Positions 36,635-45,654 of a stretch of DNA of 61,480 bases are shown here, in pieces. Position numbers and translations under genes: made by a program. The stretch is from Streptomyces sp. McG3 (GTDB lineage Bacteria > Actinomycetota > Actinomycetes > Streptomycetales > Streptomycetaceae): contig NZ_JAAXYC010000011.1 in assembly GCF_018619185.1 (NCBI RefSeq), positions 1 to 61,480 on the forward strand, given 5' to 3'. The notes under the pieces were generated by a model. The model had not been told where the DNA came from. It was given only the letters and a program-made list of their open reading frames with translations, and ran no database searches. Position 1 is the stretch's first letter. Each line of letters opens with the position of its first letter.

Positions 36635-36807
36635 GTGGAACCTCCCCCTTCGTCCGATCCGCCGCCGAAGGCGGCGTGGTCATCGGTACATCGCGGGGAT
36701 CCTTTCGCCTGTGGGGCACCCGGGGCCAGGGCGTACACCTGTTTCTTTACCGAACCCATAACCGGTGAAGGAGGTTCGCTGAGCGGACTCCGTCGGCCGG
36801 ACGGCCT

Positions 36808-37596
36808 TCAGCCCGTTCGATGGTCCGCCTTCAGCCCGTCCAGCAGCTCGCGCATCGCCTCGTCCAGGATGGCGCGCAGCAGGCGGGCGTCGGCGGCCAC
36901 GGCGGTCACCAGGACGGCGGGGCCGGGGAGCGGGGTGAGGGCGCCGGTGGGCCCGAGGAGGCGTGCGGGGAGCGGGGCTTCCTCGAAGGCGGGGTCGGCG
37001 AGGAGGAGTTGGCCGACGGCCCGGTGCCCGCCGAGGACGGCGGGGCCGTCCCAGCCGCCGGGGGCGCCGGGCCCGTAGGCCAGTTGCTGGTCCAGGAGCG
37101 GGCGGCCCGCGCGGTGGACGGTGAGCCGGGTGGTGAGCGCGCCGGTGGGCTCCCCGTGCCGGCCGAGGATCTGTTCCTCGCGCAACAGCAGGCGGGCGGT
37201 GGGGGCGAGTCGGACCCGCGTGGTCTGGTGCAGGTCGCTGCCGCGGGCGGAGACCAGCTGTTCGGGCAGCCAGTGCAGCACGGCCCCCTCCCCCACGGTC
37301 AGGTCCATCCCGTACGTGGACGGGCCGGTGTCCGCCCGTGGGCCCGGGAGGGCCACGGTGGCCGCCACCGCGTCCACGGTGAGGCGTGCCCCGTCCGCGA
37401 TGTCCGCCTCGATCGCCAGCTTGTCGCCGTTGAGCGGGGCGCTCATCGCGCCGACGACGGTGACCCGGGCGTACGCGGCCTGCGGCGAGCGGGTGCGGCG
37501 CAGGGCGAGCGGGCCGTCGCTGACCAGGACGGGCAGCGCGGTCCCGCCCCGCCCGTCGGGCTCGGCCCGGAGCCGGGCCGTCGCGCGGACGCTCAC
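36808..37596 (-). CDS. ureD: Urease accessory protein UreD
   Basis: A 262-residue UreD/UreH protein, part of the UreD-UreF-UreG complex that delivers nickel to apourease. Segments [10 protein letters not shown] and [14 protein letters not shown] are family-like. Its GTG start overlaps the ureG stop by four bases (GTGA), so translation is coupled. It is the last gene of the urease operon. Confidence 0.92.
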   Translation of the reverse strand: MSVRATARLRAEPDGRGGTALPVLVSDGPLALRRTRSPQAAYARVTVVGAMSAPLNGDKLAIEADIADGARLTVDAVAATVALPGPRADTGPSTYGMDLTVGEGAVLHWLPEQLVSARGSDLHQTTRVRLAPTARLLLREEQILGRHGEPTGALTTRLTVHRAGRPLLDQQLAYGPGAPGGWDGPAVLGGHRAVGQLLLADPAFEEAPLPARLLGPTGALTPLPGPAVLVTAVAADARLLRAILDEAMRELLDGLKADHRTG

Positions 37597-38270
37597 GCGG
37601 CCCAGGCGGCGAGCTGTGCCCGCACCCAGTCGGCGACCGGCCCGACGCCTTCGGCCGAGGTCAACGAGGTGAAGGCGACGGGGAGTTCGCCGCGCTGCTT
37701 CTTGGCGTCGAGGGCCATCTGCTCCAGGTCGGAGCCGACGTAGGGGGCGAGGTCGGTCTTGTTGACGACCAGCAGGTCGGCGGTGGTGACGCCGGGTCCG
37801 CCCTTGCGCGGGATGTCGTCGCCGCCCGCGACGTCGATGACGAAGATCTGCGCGTCGACCAGTCCCTTGGAGAACGTGGCGGTGAGGTTGTCGCCGCCGG
37901 ACTCGACGAGGATCAGGTCGAGCGGGCCGACCGCGTCCTCCAGGTCCTCGACCGCTTCGAGGTTGGCGGAGATGTCGTCGCGGATCGCGGTGTGCGGGCA
38001 GGCGCCGGTCTCGACGGCCTGGATCCGCTCGGGCGGCAGGACCGCGTTGCGCAGCAGGAAGGCGGCGTCCTCCTGGGTGTAGATGTCGTTGGTGACGACG
38101 GCGATGGAGAGCCGGTCGCGCAGTTCCCGGCAGAGGGCGGCGACGGTGGCCGTCTTGCCGGAGCCGACGGGTCCGCCGAGGCCGATACGCAGGGCGCGCC
38201 GGGCGCCGTCGGGGCGGGTGGCGTCGGCGCTGACGGCGGCGGGGCCGTCGTGGGAGTGGCCGAGGTGCAT
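37593..38270 (-). CDS. ureG: Urease accessory GTPase UreG
   Basis: A 225-residue SIMIBI GTPase. P-loop GPVGSGKT (33-40), the CPH nickel site (C91-P-H93), VESGGDN and NKTD are present. A short histidine-containing N-terminus (HLGHSHDG) could bind nickel and may partly compensate for the absence of ureE. ureF lies 60 bases upstream. Confidence 0.96.
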   Translation of the reverse strand: MHLGHSHDGPAAVSADATRPDGARRALRIGLGGPVGSGKTATVAALCRELRDRLSIAVVTNDIYTQEDAAFLLRNAVLPPERIQAVETGACPHTAIRDDISANLEAVEDLEDAVGPLDLILVESGGDNLTATFSKGLVDAQIFVIDVAGGDDIPRKGGPGVTTADLLVVNKTDLAPYVGSDLEQMALDAKKQRGELPVAFTSLTSAEGVGPVADWVRAQLAAWAA

Positions 38271-38330
38271 GAGGGGCTCCTGTGGGTGTGCGGGTCGGAA
38301 AGTGGGTCCTGCGGGCCCGGGCCGGTGCGG

Positions 38331-38993
38331 TTACGAGGCGAAGAGGCGGACCGGCCAGGCGGCGTGCGCCTCGGCGGTGATGTCGAGGAGCGGCGCCGAG
38401 GCGGCGGGCAGGGCGTCGATGCCCTGTCGGGCGGCCTCGGCGGCCTGTTCGGCGACCCGGTCCAGCTCGGGGGCGAGCCGGGCGAGTACGGCGGTGGCGT
38501 GGAAGGGGTCGAGGGAGAGGAGCCGGACGACGGCGGTGGCGGGGCCGCTGACGGTCTCGTACGCGACACAGTGGGCGGCGTCCACGGGGTCCAGACCCGC
38601 CGACCGCGCGGTGAGCCCGAGGACGACCGGCTGGTGGGCGCCGCGCGGCCGGGCCGCCGCGAGCGCGTCCAGTTCGGGGCCCGGCCAGGTGGCGCGGGCG
38701 GCCCGCATCATCTGCCGGCCCAGCTTCCGGGCGGTGGCCCGCAGGGCGGGCGAGGGCGTACGGGCGTCGGCGGCCTCGTCGAGGGCGAGCGGGTCGAGGC
38801 CGTGGGCCGCCGCCGCCGCGAGGGCGGCGGCGGTGAGGCCCGTGGTGTGCAGCCGGCCCCGGCAGAAGTCGGCGAGGGAGTCGGCGTCGAGGACGCGGCC
38901 CTCGGCGACCGCCGGTTCGGCGCCGCCGGAGTGGGCGTGCCCTCCGGCGGGGAACCGGCCGTCGGCGAGGACGAGGAGTGCGGCGCGTGACAT
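38331..38993 (-). CDS. ureF: Urease accessory protein UreF
   Basis: A 220-residue all-helical UreF. The N-terminus ADGRFPAGGHAHSGG matches the family, as does the later GAHQPVVLGLTARSAGL region. It links UreD and UreG and gates nickel insertion. ATG 38993 is 11 bases after the ureC stop. Confidence 0.92.
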   Translation of the reverse strand: MSRAALLVLADGRFPAGGHAHSGGAEPAVAEGRVLDADSLADFCRGRLHTTGLTAAALAAAAAHGLDPLALDEAADARTPSPALRATARKLGRQMMRAARATWPGPELDALAAARPRGAHQPVVLGLTARSAGLDPVDAAHCVAYETVSGPATAVVRLLSLDPFHATAVLARLAPELDRVAEQAAEAARQGIDALPAASAPLLDITAEAHAAWPVRLFAS

Positions 38994-39004
38994 GGCGGGT
39001 CCGC

Positions 39005-40726
39005 TCAGAAGAGGAAGTAGCGCTGGGCCATGGGCAGTTCCGCCGCAGGCGCCGGCTCGACCGGGTCGCCGTCGATCGTGACGGCGAAGCTGTCGGGGTC
39101 GACGTGGACCTGCGGCAGGGCGTCGTTCTCCCGCATGTCCGCCTTGGTGACCCCCCGGGTGCTGGTGATGGGGACGAACCGCTTGTGCAGGGCGAGGCGT
39201 TCGGGCAGCCCGTCCTCGATCGCTGCGGCGGAGACGAAGTTGAACGAGCCCTGGGCGGCCGCTCGCCCCAGGGCGCCGAACATCGGCCGGGGCAGCACCG
39301 GTTGGGGCGTCGGGATGGAGGCGTTGGCGTCGCCCATCTGTGCGTACGCGATCTGGCCGCCCTTGATGACGGTCTGCGGCTTCACGCCGAAGAACGCCGG
39401 GTCCCAGAGGACGAGGTCGGCGAGCTTGCCGGTCTCCACGGAGCCGATCTCCTGGTCCATTCCCTGCGCGACGGCCGGGTTGATGGTGTATTTGGCGACA
39501 TAACGACGGACCCGGTGGTTGTCTGCCCGGCCGTCCCCGGGCAGGGCTCCGCGCCGCTTCTTCATGACGTGGGCGGTCTGCCAGGTCCGCAGGACCACCT
39601 CGCCGATCCGCCCCATGGCCTGGGAGTCCGAGGAGATGATCGAGATGGCCCCGAGGTCGTGCAGGATGTCCTCGGCCGCGATGGTGGAGGGCCGGATCCG
39701 GGACTCGGCGAAGGCCAGGTCCTCGGGGACGGCGGGGTTCAGGTGGTGGCAGACCATCAGCATGTCGAGGTGTTCCTCGATGGTGTTGACGGTGTGCGGC
39801 CGGGTGGGGTTGGTCGAGCTGGGCAGGACGTACGGCTCGGAGACCACGCTGATGATGTCGGGCGCGTGTCCGCCGCCCGCCCCCTCGGTGTGGTACGCGT
39901 GGATCGTCCGGCCGGCGATGGCGGCGAGGGTGTCGGCGACGAACCCTGCCTCGTTGAGCGTGTCCGTGTGGATGGCGAGCTGCGCGCCCGTCCGCTCGCA
40001 GACGGTGAGGCAGGCGTCGATGACGGCGGGCGTCGCGCCCCAGTCCTCGTGAATCTTGAAGCCCAGGGCGCCGCCGCACAGTTGGGAGTGCATGGCCTCG
40101 TGGGACATCGTGTTGCCCTTGCCGAGCAGCCCGATGTTGACCGGGAAGGTCTCCAGCGCCTCGAACATCCGGGCCAGGTGCCAGGGCCCTGGGGTGACGG
40201 TGGTGGCCTTGGAGCCCTCGGCGGGTCCGGTGCCGCCGCCGACGAGGGTGGTGATGCCGCTGGAGAGTGCCTGGTCGATGAGGGTGGGTGAGATGAAGTG
40301 GACGTGGGCGTCGACGGCTCCGGCCGTGAGCAGCTTCCCGTTGCCCGCGATGATCTCGGTCTCCGGGCCGATCACCAGGTCGGGGTGGACGCCGTCCATG
40401 GTGTCCGGGTTCCCGGCCTTGCCGATGCCGGTGATCCGGCCGTCCCGGATACCGATGTCGGCCTTGACGATGCCCCAGTGGTCGATGACGACGGCCCCGG
40501 TGATGACGGTGTCGGGCGCGCCCTCGGCGCGGGTGGTGCGGGCCTGGCCCATCGACTCCCGGATCACCTTGCCGCCGCCGAACACCGCCTCGTCGCCCGC
40601 GTGTCCGGGGCCGCCCGAGCGGTCCTCCTCGATCGCGACGAGCAGGTCGGTGTCGGCGAGCCGGATCCGGTCGCCGGTGGTGGGCCCGAACAGATCGGCG
40701 TACACGGCTCTCTTGAGGTCAGGCAT
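39005..40726 (-). CDS. ureC: Urease alpha subunit UreC
   Basis: A 573-residue catalytic subunit of nickel urease, which hydrolyses urea to ammonia and carbamate. All expected active-site residues are present: H141 and H143 (AHVH), the carbamylated K224 (GFKIHEDWG), H253, H279, C326/H327 (MVCHHL) and D367 (SSDSQAMG). ATG 40726 is preferred over GTG 40735 because GGAGG lies eight bases before it. It overlaps ureB by eight bases. Confidence 0.97.
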   Translation of the reverse strand: MPDLKRAVYADLFGPTTGDRIRLADTDLLVAIEEDRSGGPGHAGDEAVFGGGKVIRESMGQARTTRAEGAPDTVITGAVVIDHWGIVKADIGIRDGRITGIGKAGNPDTMDGVHPDLVIGPETEIIAGNGKLLTAGAVDAHVHFISPTLIDQALSSGITTLVGGGTGPAEGSKATTVTPGPWHLARMFEALETFPVNIGLLGKGNTMSHEAMHSQLCGGALGFKIHEDWGATPAVIDACLTVCERTGAQLAIHTDTLNEAGFVADTLAAIAGRTIHAYHTEGAGGGHAPDIISVVSEPYVLPSSTNPTRPHTVNTIEEHLDMLMVCHHLNPAVPEDLAFAESRIRPSTIAAEDILHDLGAISIISSDSQAMGRIGEVVLRTWQTAHVMKKRRGALPGDGRADNHRVRRYVAKYTINPAVAQGMDQEIGSVETGKLADLVLWDPAFFGVKPQTVIKGGQIAYAQMGDANASIPTPQPVLPRPMFGALGRAAAQGSFNFVSAAAIEDGLPERLALHKRFVPITSTRGVTKADMRENDALPQVHVDPDSFAVTIDGDPVEPAPAAELPMAQRYFLF

Positions 40727-41030
40727 CGAGGGCACCTCCGGTTTCGCCGCGCAGGCCGGGGACGACGCGGCGGCCGGTGAGGGGGACGAGTTCGACGTCG
40801 GCGGGGATGCCGGGCTCGAAGCGGACCGCCGTGCCGGCGGCGATGTTCAGCCGCAGCCCGTGGGCGGCCGCGCGGTCGAAGCGCAGCCCGGGGTTGGCCT
40901 CGGCGAAGTGGTAGTGGGAGCCGACCTGGACGGGACGGTCGGCGGCGTTGAGGACGGTGAGGCGGGTGACGGCACGCCCCGCGTTGAGGGGGATGTCCCC
41001 GTCCCCGTACAGGATCTCTCCGGGAATCAT
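40719..41030 (-). CDS. ureB: Urease beta subunit UreB
   Basis: A 103-residue subunit starting [13 protein letters not shown], with [14 protein letters not shown] and [13 protein letters not shown] typical of the family. The longer open frame back to 41210 is in the ureA coding region and is not used. The stop overlaps the ureC start, and ureA ends 13 bases upstream. Confidence 0.96.
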   Translation of the reverse strand: MIPGEILYGDGDIPLNAGRAVTRLTVLNAADRPVQVGSHYHFAEANPGLRFDRAAAHGLRLNIAAGTAVRFEPGIPADVELVPLTGRRVVPGLRGETGGALDA

Positions 41031-41043
41031 CGGCGCGGCCCCG

Positions 41044-41346
<303 letters not shown>

Positions 41347-41405
41347 GCTTCCACCTCATCGTCTTCCGTCCGGCTCCGGCTCCGGACGCAGCGGGACCAT
41401 ATCCC

Positions 41406-41426
41406 CGTTCAACAATTCGTTGAACG
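41406..41426 (-). promoter_or_regulatory. Perfect 8-bp inverted repeat upstream of ureA
   Basis: CGTTCAAC (41406-41413) and GTTGAACG (41419-41426) are exact reverse complements with an AT-rich 5-base spacer, 60 bases before the ureA start. It is either an operator or a leader hairpin; no regulator can be assigned. Confidence 0.5.
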
Positions 41427-41471
41427 AGAACTGCACTCCCGCGACCAGGCATTGCACGTTAGGGCGGAAGT

Positions 41472-41487
41472 TTTTCCATTGCGTTAA
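41472..41487 (-). promoter_or_regulatory. Candidate GlnR binding site upstream of the urease operon
   Basis: On the minus strand TTAAC-N6-GAAAA matches 8 of 10 defined bases of the GTNAC-N6-GAAAC half-box pair used by GlnR. GlnR control of urease operons is established in Streptomyces coelicolor. The site overlaps the stop codon of the upstream TetR gene and lies about 130 bases before ureA. Confidence 0.35.
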
Positions 41488-42104
41488 CTGATCTTTTGCG
41501 GGTTCATGGACATCAGTCCGCGCAACCCGTTCTTCAGCACCTCGGGGCGCACATCCCCGAAGAGCGCCTCCTGCACGATGAAGCCCTGCGCCGTCGCGAT
41601 CATCGTGCGCGCCACATCGTCGCCGGGCACGTCGCTCGCCAGGATCCCGGCGGAACGGTAGGCGTCGACGAGCTTCGCCCAGGCGACGCGCATCGTGGCG
41701 TAGCCGTCGTCGAGGAGCGCGGCGAGCCGTTCGTCGCGCAGCGTCTCGGACCAGAGCTGAACGACGAGCGCGGCGAAGGCCCGGCGCTCCAGCCCGTGCA
41801 CCTCCCCCGCGAGCACCCCGCCGAGCACCCGGCCGAGCAGCGCGTCCGGGGTGGGCGGCGGCGTCATACGGGAGGCCTCCTCGAAGGCGCCGCGGATGAC
41901 GGCGAAGGTCTCCTGCGTGATGGCCGCGATGATGTCCTCCTTGCCGGGGAAGTAGCGGTAGACCGCCCCGGCGGACAGACCCACCTCCTTGAGGACGTCC
42001 TGCATGGACGTGCCGTGGAATCCGTTGCGGGCGAAGCAGCGCGCCGCACCGTCGAGGATCTGACGGCGACGGGCGTCGAGGTGTTCCTGAGATACGCGAG
42101 CCAT
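41484..42104 (-). CDS. TetR/AcrR family transcriptional regulator
   Basis: A 206-residue regulator. The helix-turn-helix is at about residues 30-55 (TSMQDVLKEVGLSAGAVYRYFPGKED). Its ligand-binding domain resembles repressors of exporters. It is divergent from a membrane protein gene, with two near-identical 18-bp sites in the 127-base intergenic region, so autoregulation and repression of that gene are likely. The urease operon follows on the same strand after 137 bases but has its own control elements. Confidence 0.9.
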   Translation of the reverse strand: MARVSQEHLDARRRQILDGAARCFARNGFHGTSMQDVLKEVGLSAGAVYRYFPGKEDIIAAITQETFAVIRGAFEEASRMTPPPTPDALLGRVLGGVLAGEVHGLERRAFAALVVQLWSETLRDERLAALLDDGYATMRVAWAKLVDAYRSAGILASDVPGDDVARTMIATAQGFIVQEALFGDVRPEVLKNGLRGLMSMNPQKIS

Positions 42105-42115
42105 GACACCAATCT

Positions 42116-42133
42116 AAAACGAACGTTCCTTCT
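42116..42133. promoter_or_regulatory. TetR operator 1
   Basis: AAAACGAACGTTCCTTCT contains the palindrome GAACGTTC. It begins 11 bases after the TetR start codon's upstream edge and abuts a TTGACA box (42133-42138) facing the membrane protein gene. The match to operator 2 at 17 of 18 positions supports its use. Confidence 0.6.
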
Positions 42134-42174
42134 TGACAATCCCGCACAGGGTGCCGACAGTGGGGACAAGACGT

Positions 42175-42192
42175 AAAACGAACGATCCTTCT
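42175..42192. promoter_or_regulatory. TetR operator 2
   Basis: AAAACGAACGATCCTTCT differs from operator 1 at one base and lies 59 bases downstream in the same orientation, 39 bases before the membrane protein's ATG. Binding here would block the transcript leader. Confidence 0.6.
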
Positions 42193-42231
42193 CTATCACC
42201 ACTCCGTCGCCGCACGAATCGAGGCCCTCTC

Positions 42232-43215
42232 ATGTCCACCGCACCCAACCGCCGCGCGGTGGCGGTGACCCTGTTGATCCCCCTGATGGTGACGCTCGCC
42301 CTCTGGGCCTTCGCCTGGCCCGCCGCCCGGATCGCACCGCGCGACCTTCCGGTCGGGGTCGCGGGGCCGGCATCGGCGGCCCAGCAGCTGGAACAGCGCT
42401 TCGAGCAGCGCGACGGCGCGTTCGACGTGCACCGCTTCGACGACGAGGCCGCCGCCCGCACCGCGATCGAGGAGCGGGTCGTATACGGAGCCGTCGTCGC
42501 CACCCCGCGGGGGCCGCACCTGCTCACCGCCTCGGCGGCGAGCCCCGTCGTCTCCCAGCTGCTGCGCGAGGCCGTGACGGCGTCCGCCCCCGAGGACACT
42601 CCGGTCCGGGTCACCGATGTGGTCGCCGCGCCGTCCGGTGACCCGCGCGGCAGCGCACTCGGCGCGAGCGTCCTGCCGCTCGCCCTGGCGGGCATGGCGG
42701 CCGGAGCCGTCGTCACCCTGATGGGGCTGCGCGGGGCACGGGCCGCGGTGACCCTGGTCGGGTCGGCCGCGCTGGTGGGCCTCGCCGCCACGGCCGTGGC
42801 GCACAGCTGGCTCGGCGTGGTCACGGGCGACTGGTGGACGGAGGCGGGAGTGGTCGCGCTCACCGTGCTGGCCATCGGTTCGGCGGTGGCGGGACTCGCT
42901 GCCCTGTTCGGGCCGCGCGGCATCGGGCTCGGGGCGCTGCTGATGGTCCTGCTGGGCAACCCCTTCTCCGGCGTCACCAGCGCACCGGAGCTGCTGCCCG
43001 AGCCCGTCGGCGTGATCGGCCAGTGGCTTCCGCCGGGCGCCGGCGGTTCACTGCTCCGCTCGGTCGCCTTCTTCGACGGAAGCGCTGCGGGCGGCGCCGT
43101 GCTGACGCTCTCACTGTGGGCGCTGACCGGCCTGGCGGCGGTGATGTCCGCCCGCCGGGTGCCCGCGACGGACGAGCCGGCCGCACCCGTCCGGGAGCCG
43201 GCCCTGACCGGCTGA
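42232..43215 (+). CDS. ABC-2/YhgE-like membrane protein, unknown function
   Basis: A 327-residue protein with one N-terminal helix (residues about 10-32), an extracytoplasmic alpha/beta domain (about 33-155) and five further helices (about 160-310). This layout resembles the ABC-2/YhgE-Pip permease group, often tied to export or antimicrobial tolerance. No ATPase gene lies next to it. A TTGACA box overlaps the end of TetR operator 1. Induction through the divergent TetR regulator is inferred. A 16-bp terminator follows the stop. Confidence 0.75.
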   Translation: MSTAPNRRAVAVTLLIPLMVTLALWAFAWPAARIAPRDLPVGVAGPASAAQQLEQRFEQRDGAFDVHRFDDEAAARTAIEERVVYGAVVATPRGPHLLTASAASPVVSQLLREAVTASAPEDTPVRVTDVVAAPSGDPRGSALGASVLPLALAGMAAGAVVTLMGLRGARAAVTLVGSAALVGLAATAVAHSWLGVVTGDWWTEAGVVALTVLAIGSAVAGLAALFGPRGIGLGALLMVLLGNPFSGVTSAPELLPEPVGVIGQWLPPGAGGSLLRSVAFFDGSAAGGAVLTLSLWALTGLAAVMSARRVPATDEPAAPVREPALTG

Positions 43216-43235
43216 GCTCCGGATCCCGCGTCGCC

Positions 43236-43273
43236 GAGCCGGGCGCCCCTCTTACCGGAGGGGCGCCCGGCTC
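43236..43273. terminator. Perfect 16-bp bidirectional terminator
   Basis: GAGCCGGGCGCCCCTC (43236-43251) pairs exactly with GAGGGGCGCCCGGCTC (43258-43273) around the loop TTACCG, between the convergent membrane protein and antitoxin genes. Confidence 0.88.
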
Positions 43274-43298
43274 CATGCCGTCCCGGGCCGTCGCGGCA

Positions 43299-43583
43299 TC
43301 AGGAGTCCCGGCCGTCGTGGGGGCGGTGCTCGGCGGCGATGCCGAACCTGTGCCGTTCGCCCTGAGCGGATGGCGTGGAGCCGATCGAGGAGACCGAGCT
43401 GATCACCTGCTCCTCGGCAGCCGCTTCATCGGTTTCGAGTCGTTGCAGGTCAGCGGCGGAAACCAGGGCGATGAGCGGCTTGCCGTGCCGCGTCACCACC
43501 ACGCGTTCACCGCCGTAGACAACGCGGTTGATCAGTTCGGCGAGCTCCGCCCGTGCTTGCGTCACCGGAATCTCGTAGGCCAT
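43299..43583 (-). CDS. Orphan Phd/YefM family antitoxin
   Basis: A 94-residue protein starting [21 protein letters not shown], followed by [17 protein letters not shown], the N-terminal DNA-binding fold of Phd/YefM antitoxins. The C-terminal half is charged and probably disordered until bound. No toxin follows: the 83 bases beyond the stop hold only a terminator. ATG 43583 is chosen because TATGAT ends seven bases before it, which predicts a transcript starting at or next to the A of ATG, i.e. leaderless. Two ATGs at 43592 and 43595 are alternatives. It is divergent from a ClpP paralogue. Confidence 0.85.
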   Translation of the reverse strand: MAYEIPVTQARAELAELINRVVYGGERVVVTRHGKPLIALVSAADLQRLETDEAAAEEQVISSVSSIGSTPSAQGERHRFGIAAEHRPHDGRDS

Positions 43584-43590
43584 AGTCCCC

Positions 43591-43617
43591 ATCATAACCT
43601 TCTGTACGTCCTGTACA
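43591..43617 (-). promoter_or_regulatory. Antitoxin promoter and autoregulatory dyad
   Basis: On the minus strand TATGAT (43596-43591) is a near-consensus -10. Upstream, TGTAC-N5-GTACA (43603-43617) is a perfect inverted repeat containing the TGTACA core known from YefM operators, and TGTACA also sits at a short -35 distance (15 bases). Binding would repress the antitoxin and could also affect the divergent ClpP-like gene. Confidence 0.6.
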
Positions 43618-43667
43618 TTTTTCACGGACGGGCAGACGGATGGTCAGCTCCAGGAGAGAGGCACGCC

Positions 43668-44273
43668 ATGATCCGCCCCGCCGCCCGCTACGTACTGCCG
43701 GAGTTCACCGAGCGCACCGCGACCGGAACCCGGACGCTGGACCCGTACTCCAAGCTGCTGTCCGAGCGGATCGTCTTCCTCGGGAGCCCGATCGACGACA
43801 TCGCCGCGAGCGACCTCATCGCCCAGTTCATGTATCTGGAGCACGCCGATCCGGACCGGCCCCTGTCGCTCTACATCAACTCCCCCGGCGGCACGTTCCA
43901 GGCGATGGCGGCGGTCTACGACACGATGCGGTTCCTGACCTGCGAGGTGGAGACCTTCTGCCTGGGGCAGGCGGGCTCCTACGCGGCGGCCCTGCTGGCG
44001 GCCGGGGCGAAGGGGCGCCGACATGCGCTGCCCGGCGCGCGGGTAGTCATTCAGCAGCCCGCGATGGAGGAGCCGATGCGGGGCCAGCCGTCCGACCTGG
44101 AGATCCACGCGCGCGAACTGGTGCGCACCCGCGAGATGTTCGCGGCCATGCTGGTCCGGGACACGGGCCGGACCGCGGAGCAGATCACCGCCGACATCGA
44201 GCGCGACACCATCCTCGACGCCAAGGCCGCCCTCGACTACGGGCTGGTCGACCACGTCGTGGAGAACCGCTGA
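43668..44273 (+). CDS. ClpP-like protein lacking the catalytic histidine
   Basis: A 201-residue ClpP homologue. The serine is present (S104 in [11 protein letters not shown]) and the aspartate (D180 in IERDTILDA), but the position of the catalytic His, which reads MIHQP in E. coli ClpP, is IQQP here with Q129 (codon CAG at 44052-44054). It lacks a canonical Ser-His-Asp triad and may be an inactive or regulatory ClpP/ClpR-like subunit that mixes with active ClpP. AGGAGAGAGG precedes the ATG. A 103-residue gene follows after 31 bases; a Phd/YefM antitoxin is divergent. Confidence 0.9.
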   Translation: MIRPAARYVLPEFTERTATGTRTLDPYSKLLSERIVFLGSPIDDIAASDLIAQFMYLEHADPDRPLSLYINSPGGTFQAMAAVYDTMRFLTCEVETFCLGQAGSYAAALLAAGAKGRRHALPGARVVIQQPAMEEPMRGQPSDLEIHARELVRTREMFAAMLVRDTGRTAEQITADIERDTILDAKAALDYGLVDHVVENR

Positions 44274-44304
44274 CCCTCCAGGCCGCCGTACGACGCGAGG
44301 TGAG

Positions 44305-44616
44305 ATGCCGATGGAGCCACCCGATTTCCCGCCCCTGCCCGCACTGACCCGCGCGGAGGGTGAGTTCGTCGACTGTTATCTGGCCGTGCTCGACCAGGTG
44401 GGCCGGATCAACCCGGCCCACGGCAGCGACACCTACAGCGCACTGCGGGCCGCCCAGGCCCTGGCCTCCCGGGCTGCGGCCCTGCGCGACGCCCTCGCCC
44501 TGATGCACGAGCGCGGCGAGTCGCGGATCCACGCCGCGACCCTGGCGCGGGCCCTGCGCGTCCTGGACGGGGAGCGCCGGGCGGGCCGGGTCGCGATGCC
44601 GCCGCCCGTGAACTGA
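44305..44616 (+). CDS. Small helical protein after the ClpP-like gene, unknown function
   Basis: A 103-residue protein, mostly predicted helix, with a proline-rich N-terminus and alanine-rich amphipathic stretches (YSALRAAQALASRAAALRDAL). No signal or membrane segment. I do not recognise it. Its position suggests cotranscription with the ClpP-like gene. The start may be ATG 44305 or 44311; GCGAGG fits either. Confidence 0.65.
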   Translation: MPMEPPDFPPLPALTRAEGEFVDCYLAVLDQVGRINPAHGSDTYSALRAAQALASRAAALRDALALMHERGESRIHAATLARALRVLDGERRAGRVAMPPPVN

Positions 44617-44813
44617 CCGGCCCCGCGCACGAGGAGCGCGCTACGGGAGCGGGCCGGTCGGCCCCACGCACGACACGCCCGGTCCCGGGACCGATTCTCC
44701 TCGCTCGTTCGGCGTAGACGATCACCCGCACGAGCGACGGCTCAACTTGCGTTCGGCGCGCGGTCCGTACTCGAAATGCTCCCTTTCGTCGCTGGTACGA
44801 GGGTGTGCGCCCG

Positions 44814-44827
44814 GCTCGTGCACGAGC
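44814..44827. other. 14-bp palindrome in the 542-bp gene-free stretch
   Basis: GCTCGTGCACGAGC is a perfect palindrome. Related half-sites CTCGT/ACGAG recur at about 44702 and 44730. The stretch 44617-44994 has no convincing gene; the palindrome and the promoter of the riboswitch leader are all I can point to. Confidence 0.4.
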
Positions 44828-44994
44828 GCGAATCCGACCTGTCCACCCGAATGGATCAGTGGTGAGGAGACTCACAAACCGCTGTTTCAGCTCGGAAATC
44901 CGGCACCGAGTGAGTCAAGATCCCTGGGACGACAAGCCCCCGCCACCGCGGCGGGGCGGTCCGGGCGGACGCCGAGTCCTGCCGCCGCCCGGAT

Positions 44995-45150
44995 GACTGG
45001 TCGACAGGAGTGGATCGGCAGGAGTGGAGGACCCGAGCACAACGGGCCGACCGGGAGACCGGGAAGCCCTCGGGGTGAAGCCGCGACAGCGGCCGGGCGA
45101 CTTCGCCAGCCCGAACCCGACAGGTCATCCTTCACAGGCGGCTGACGAAG
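44995..45150 (+). ncRNA. ydaO/yuaA cyclic di-AMP riboswitch
   Basis: The leader of the NlpC/P60 gene carries conserved ydaO blocks in order: GGATCGGCAGGAGTGGAGGACCC (45012 onward; shown by its ends GGATCGG and GGACCC), GGGGTGAA (45072-45079), GGGCGACT (45094-45101) and CCGAACCCGACAG (45110-45122), then a 3' AGGCGGCTGAC. In Streptomyces this class precedes cell-wall hydrolase genes, and c-di-AMP binding lowers expression. Boundaries are approximate. Confidence 0.8.
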
Positions 45151-45158
45151 GGTTGCGC

Positions 45159-45629
45159 ATGTCTGCGCAGGTTCATGTCCCGTCTCTGTTCGCCCGGGTC
45201 GGTACGGCCTCGGTACTCACCCTGGCCGTGACGTCCACGATGCTGGCGCCCGGTCTCGTGAACGATGCCGAGGCCGCCACCCACTCGACGAAGGCCCTGA
45301 AGGTGGCCGCGTCGAAGAAGGGGGCCCCCTACAAGTACGGAGCGGCCGGTCCCAGCCGCTTCGACTGTTCGGGGCTGACGGCCTATTCGTTCAAGAAGGC
45401 CGGCAAGAAGCTTCCCCGCACGGCACAGCAGCAGTACAACAAGACCCGCCACATCGGGAAGTCGCAGCGCAAACGCGGCGACCTCGTCTTCTTCCATTCG
45501 GGGCGCAGCGTCTACCACGTGGGCATCTACGCCGGGGCCGGGAAGATCTGGCACTCCCCCAAATCGGGGGACGTGGTGAGACTGGCCAAAATCTGGTCCA
45601 AGAGCGTCTGGTACGGACGGGTCCGCTGA
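45159..45629 (+). CDS. Secreted NlpC/P60 family peptidase (cell-wall hydrolase)
   Basis: A 156-residue exported protein. A signal peptide (hydrophobic core VGTASVLTLAVTSTMLAPG, cleavage near AEA at about 37-39) precedes a single NlpC/P60 domain with C70 (FDCSG), H120 (YHVGIY) and H132 (WHSPKSG) as the catalytic set. It cleaves stem peptides of peptidoglycan. AAGGG lies six bases before the ATG. The ydaO riboswitch directly upstream ties it to c-di-AMP and cell-wall or osmotic state. Confidence 0.93.
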   Translation: MSAQVHVPSLFARVGTASVLTLAVTSTMLAPGLVNDAEAATHSTKALKVAASKKGAPYKYGAAGPSRFDCSGLTAYSFKKAGKKLPRTAQQQYNKTRHIGKSQRKRGDLVFFHSGRSVYHVGIYAGAGKIWHSPKSGDVVRLAKIWSKSVWYGRVR

Positions 45630-45654
45630 CCCACCGGCCGGACGCTCTTTCCGT

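Noticed and set aside
43216..43298. Missing toxin gene next to the Phd/YefM antitoxin
   Set aside because: The 83 bases after the antitoxin hold only a perfect terminator. No frame of toxin size exists on either strand.
44747..45145. 132-residue frame in the gene-free stretch
   Set aside because: It runs through the ydaO riboswitch, has no ribosome site and lacks domain features.
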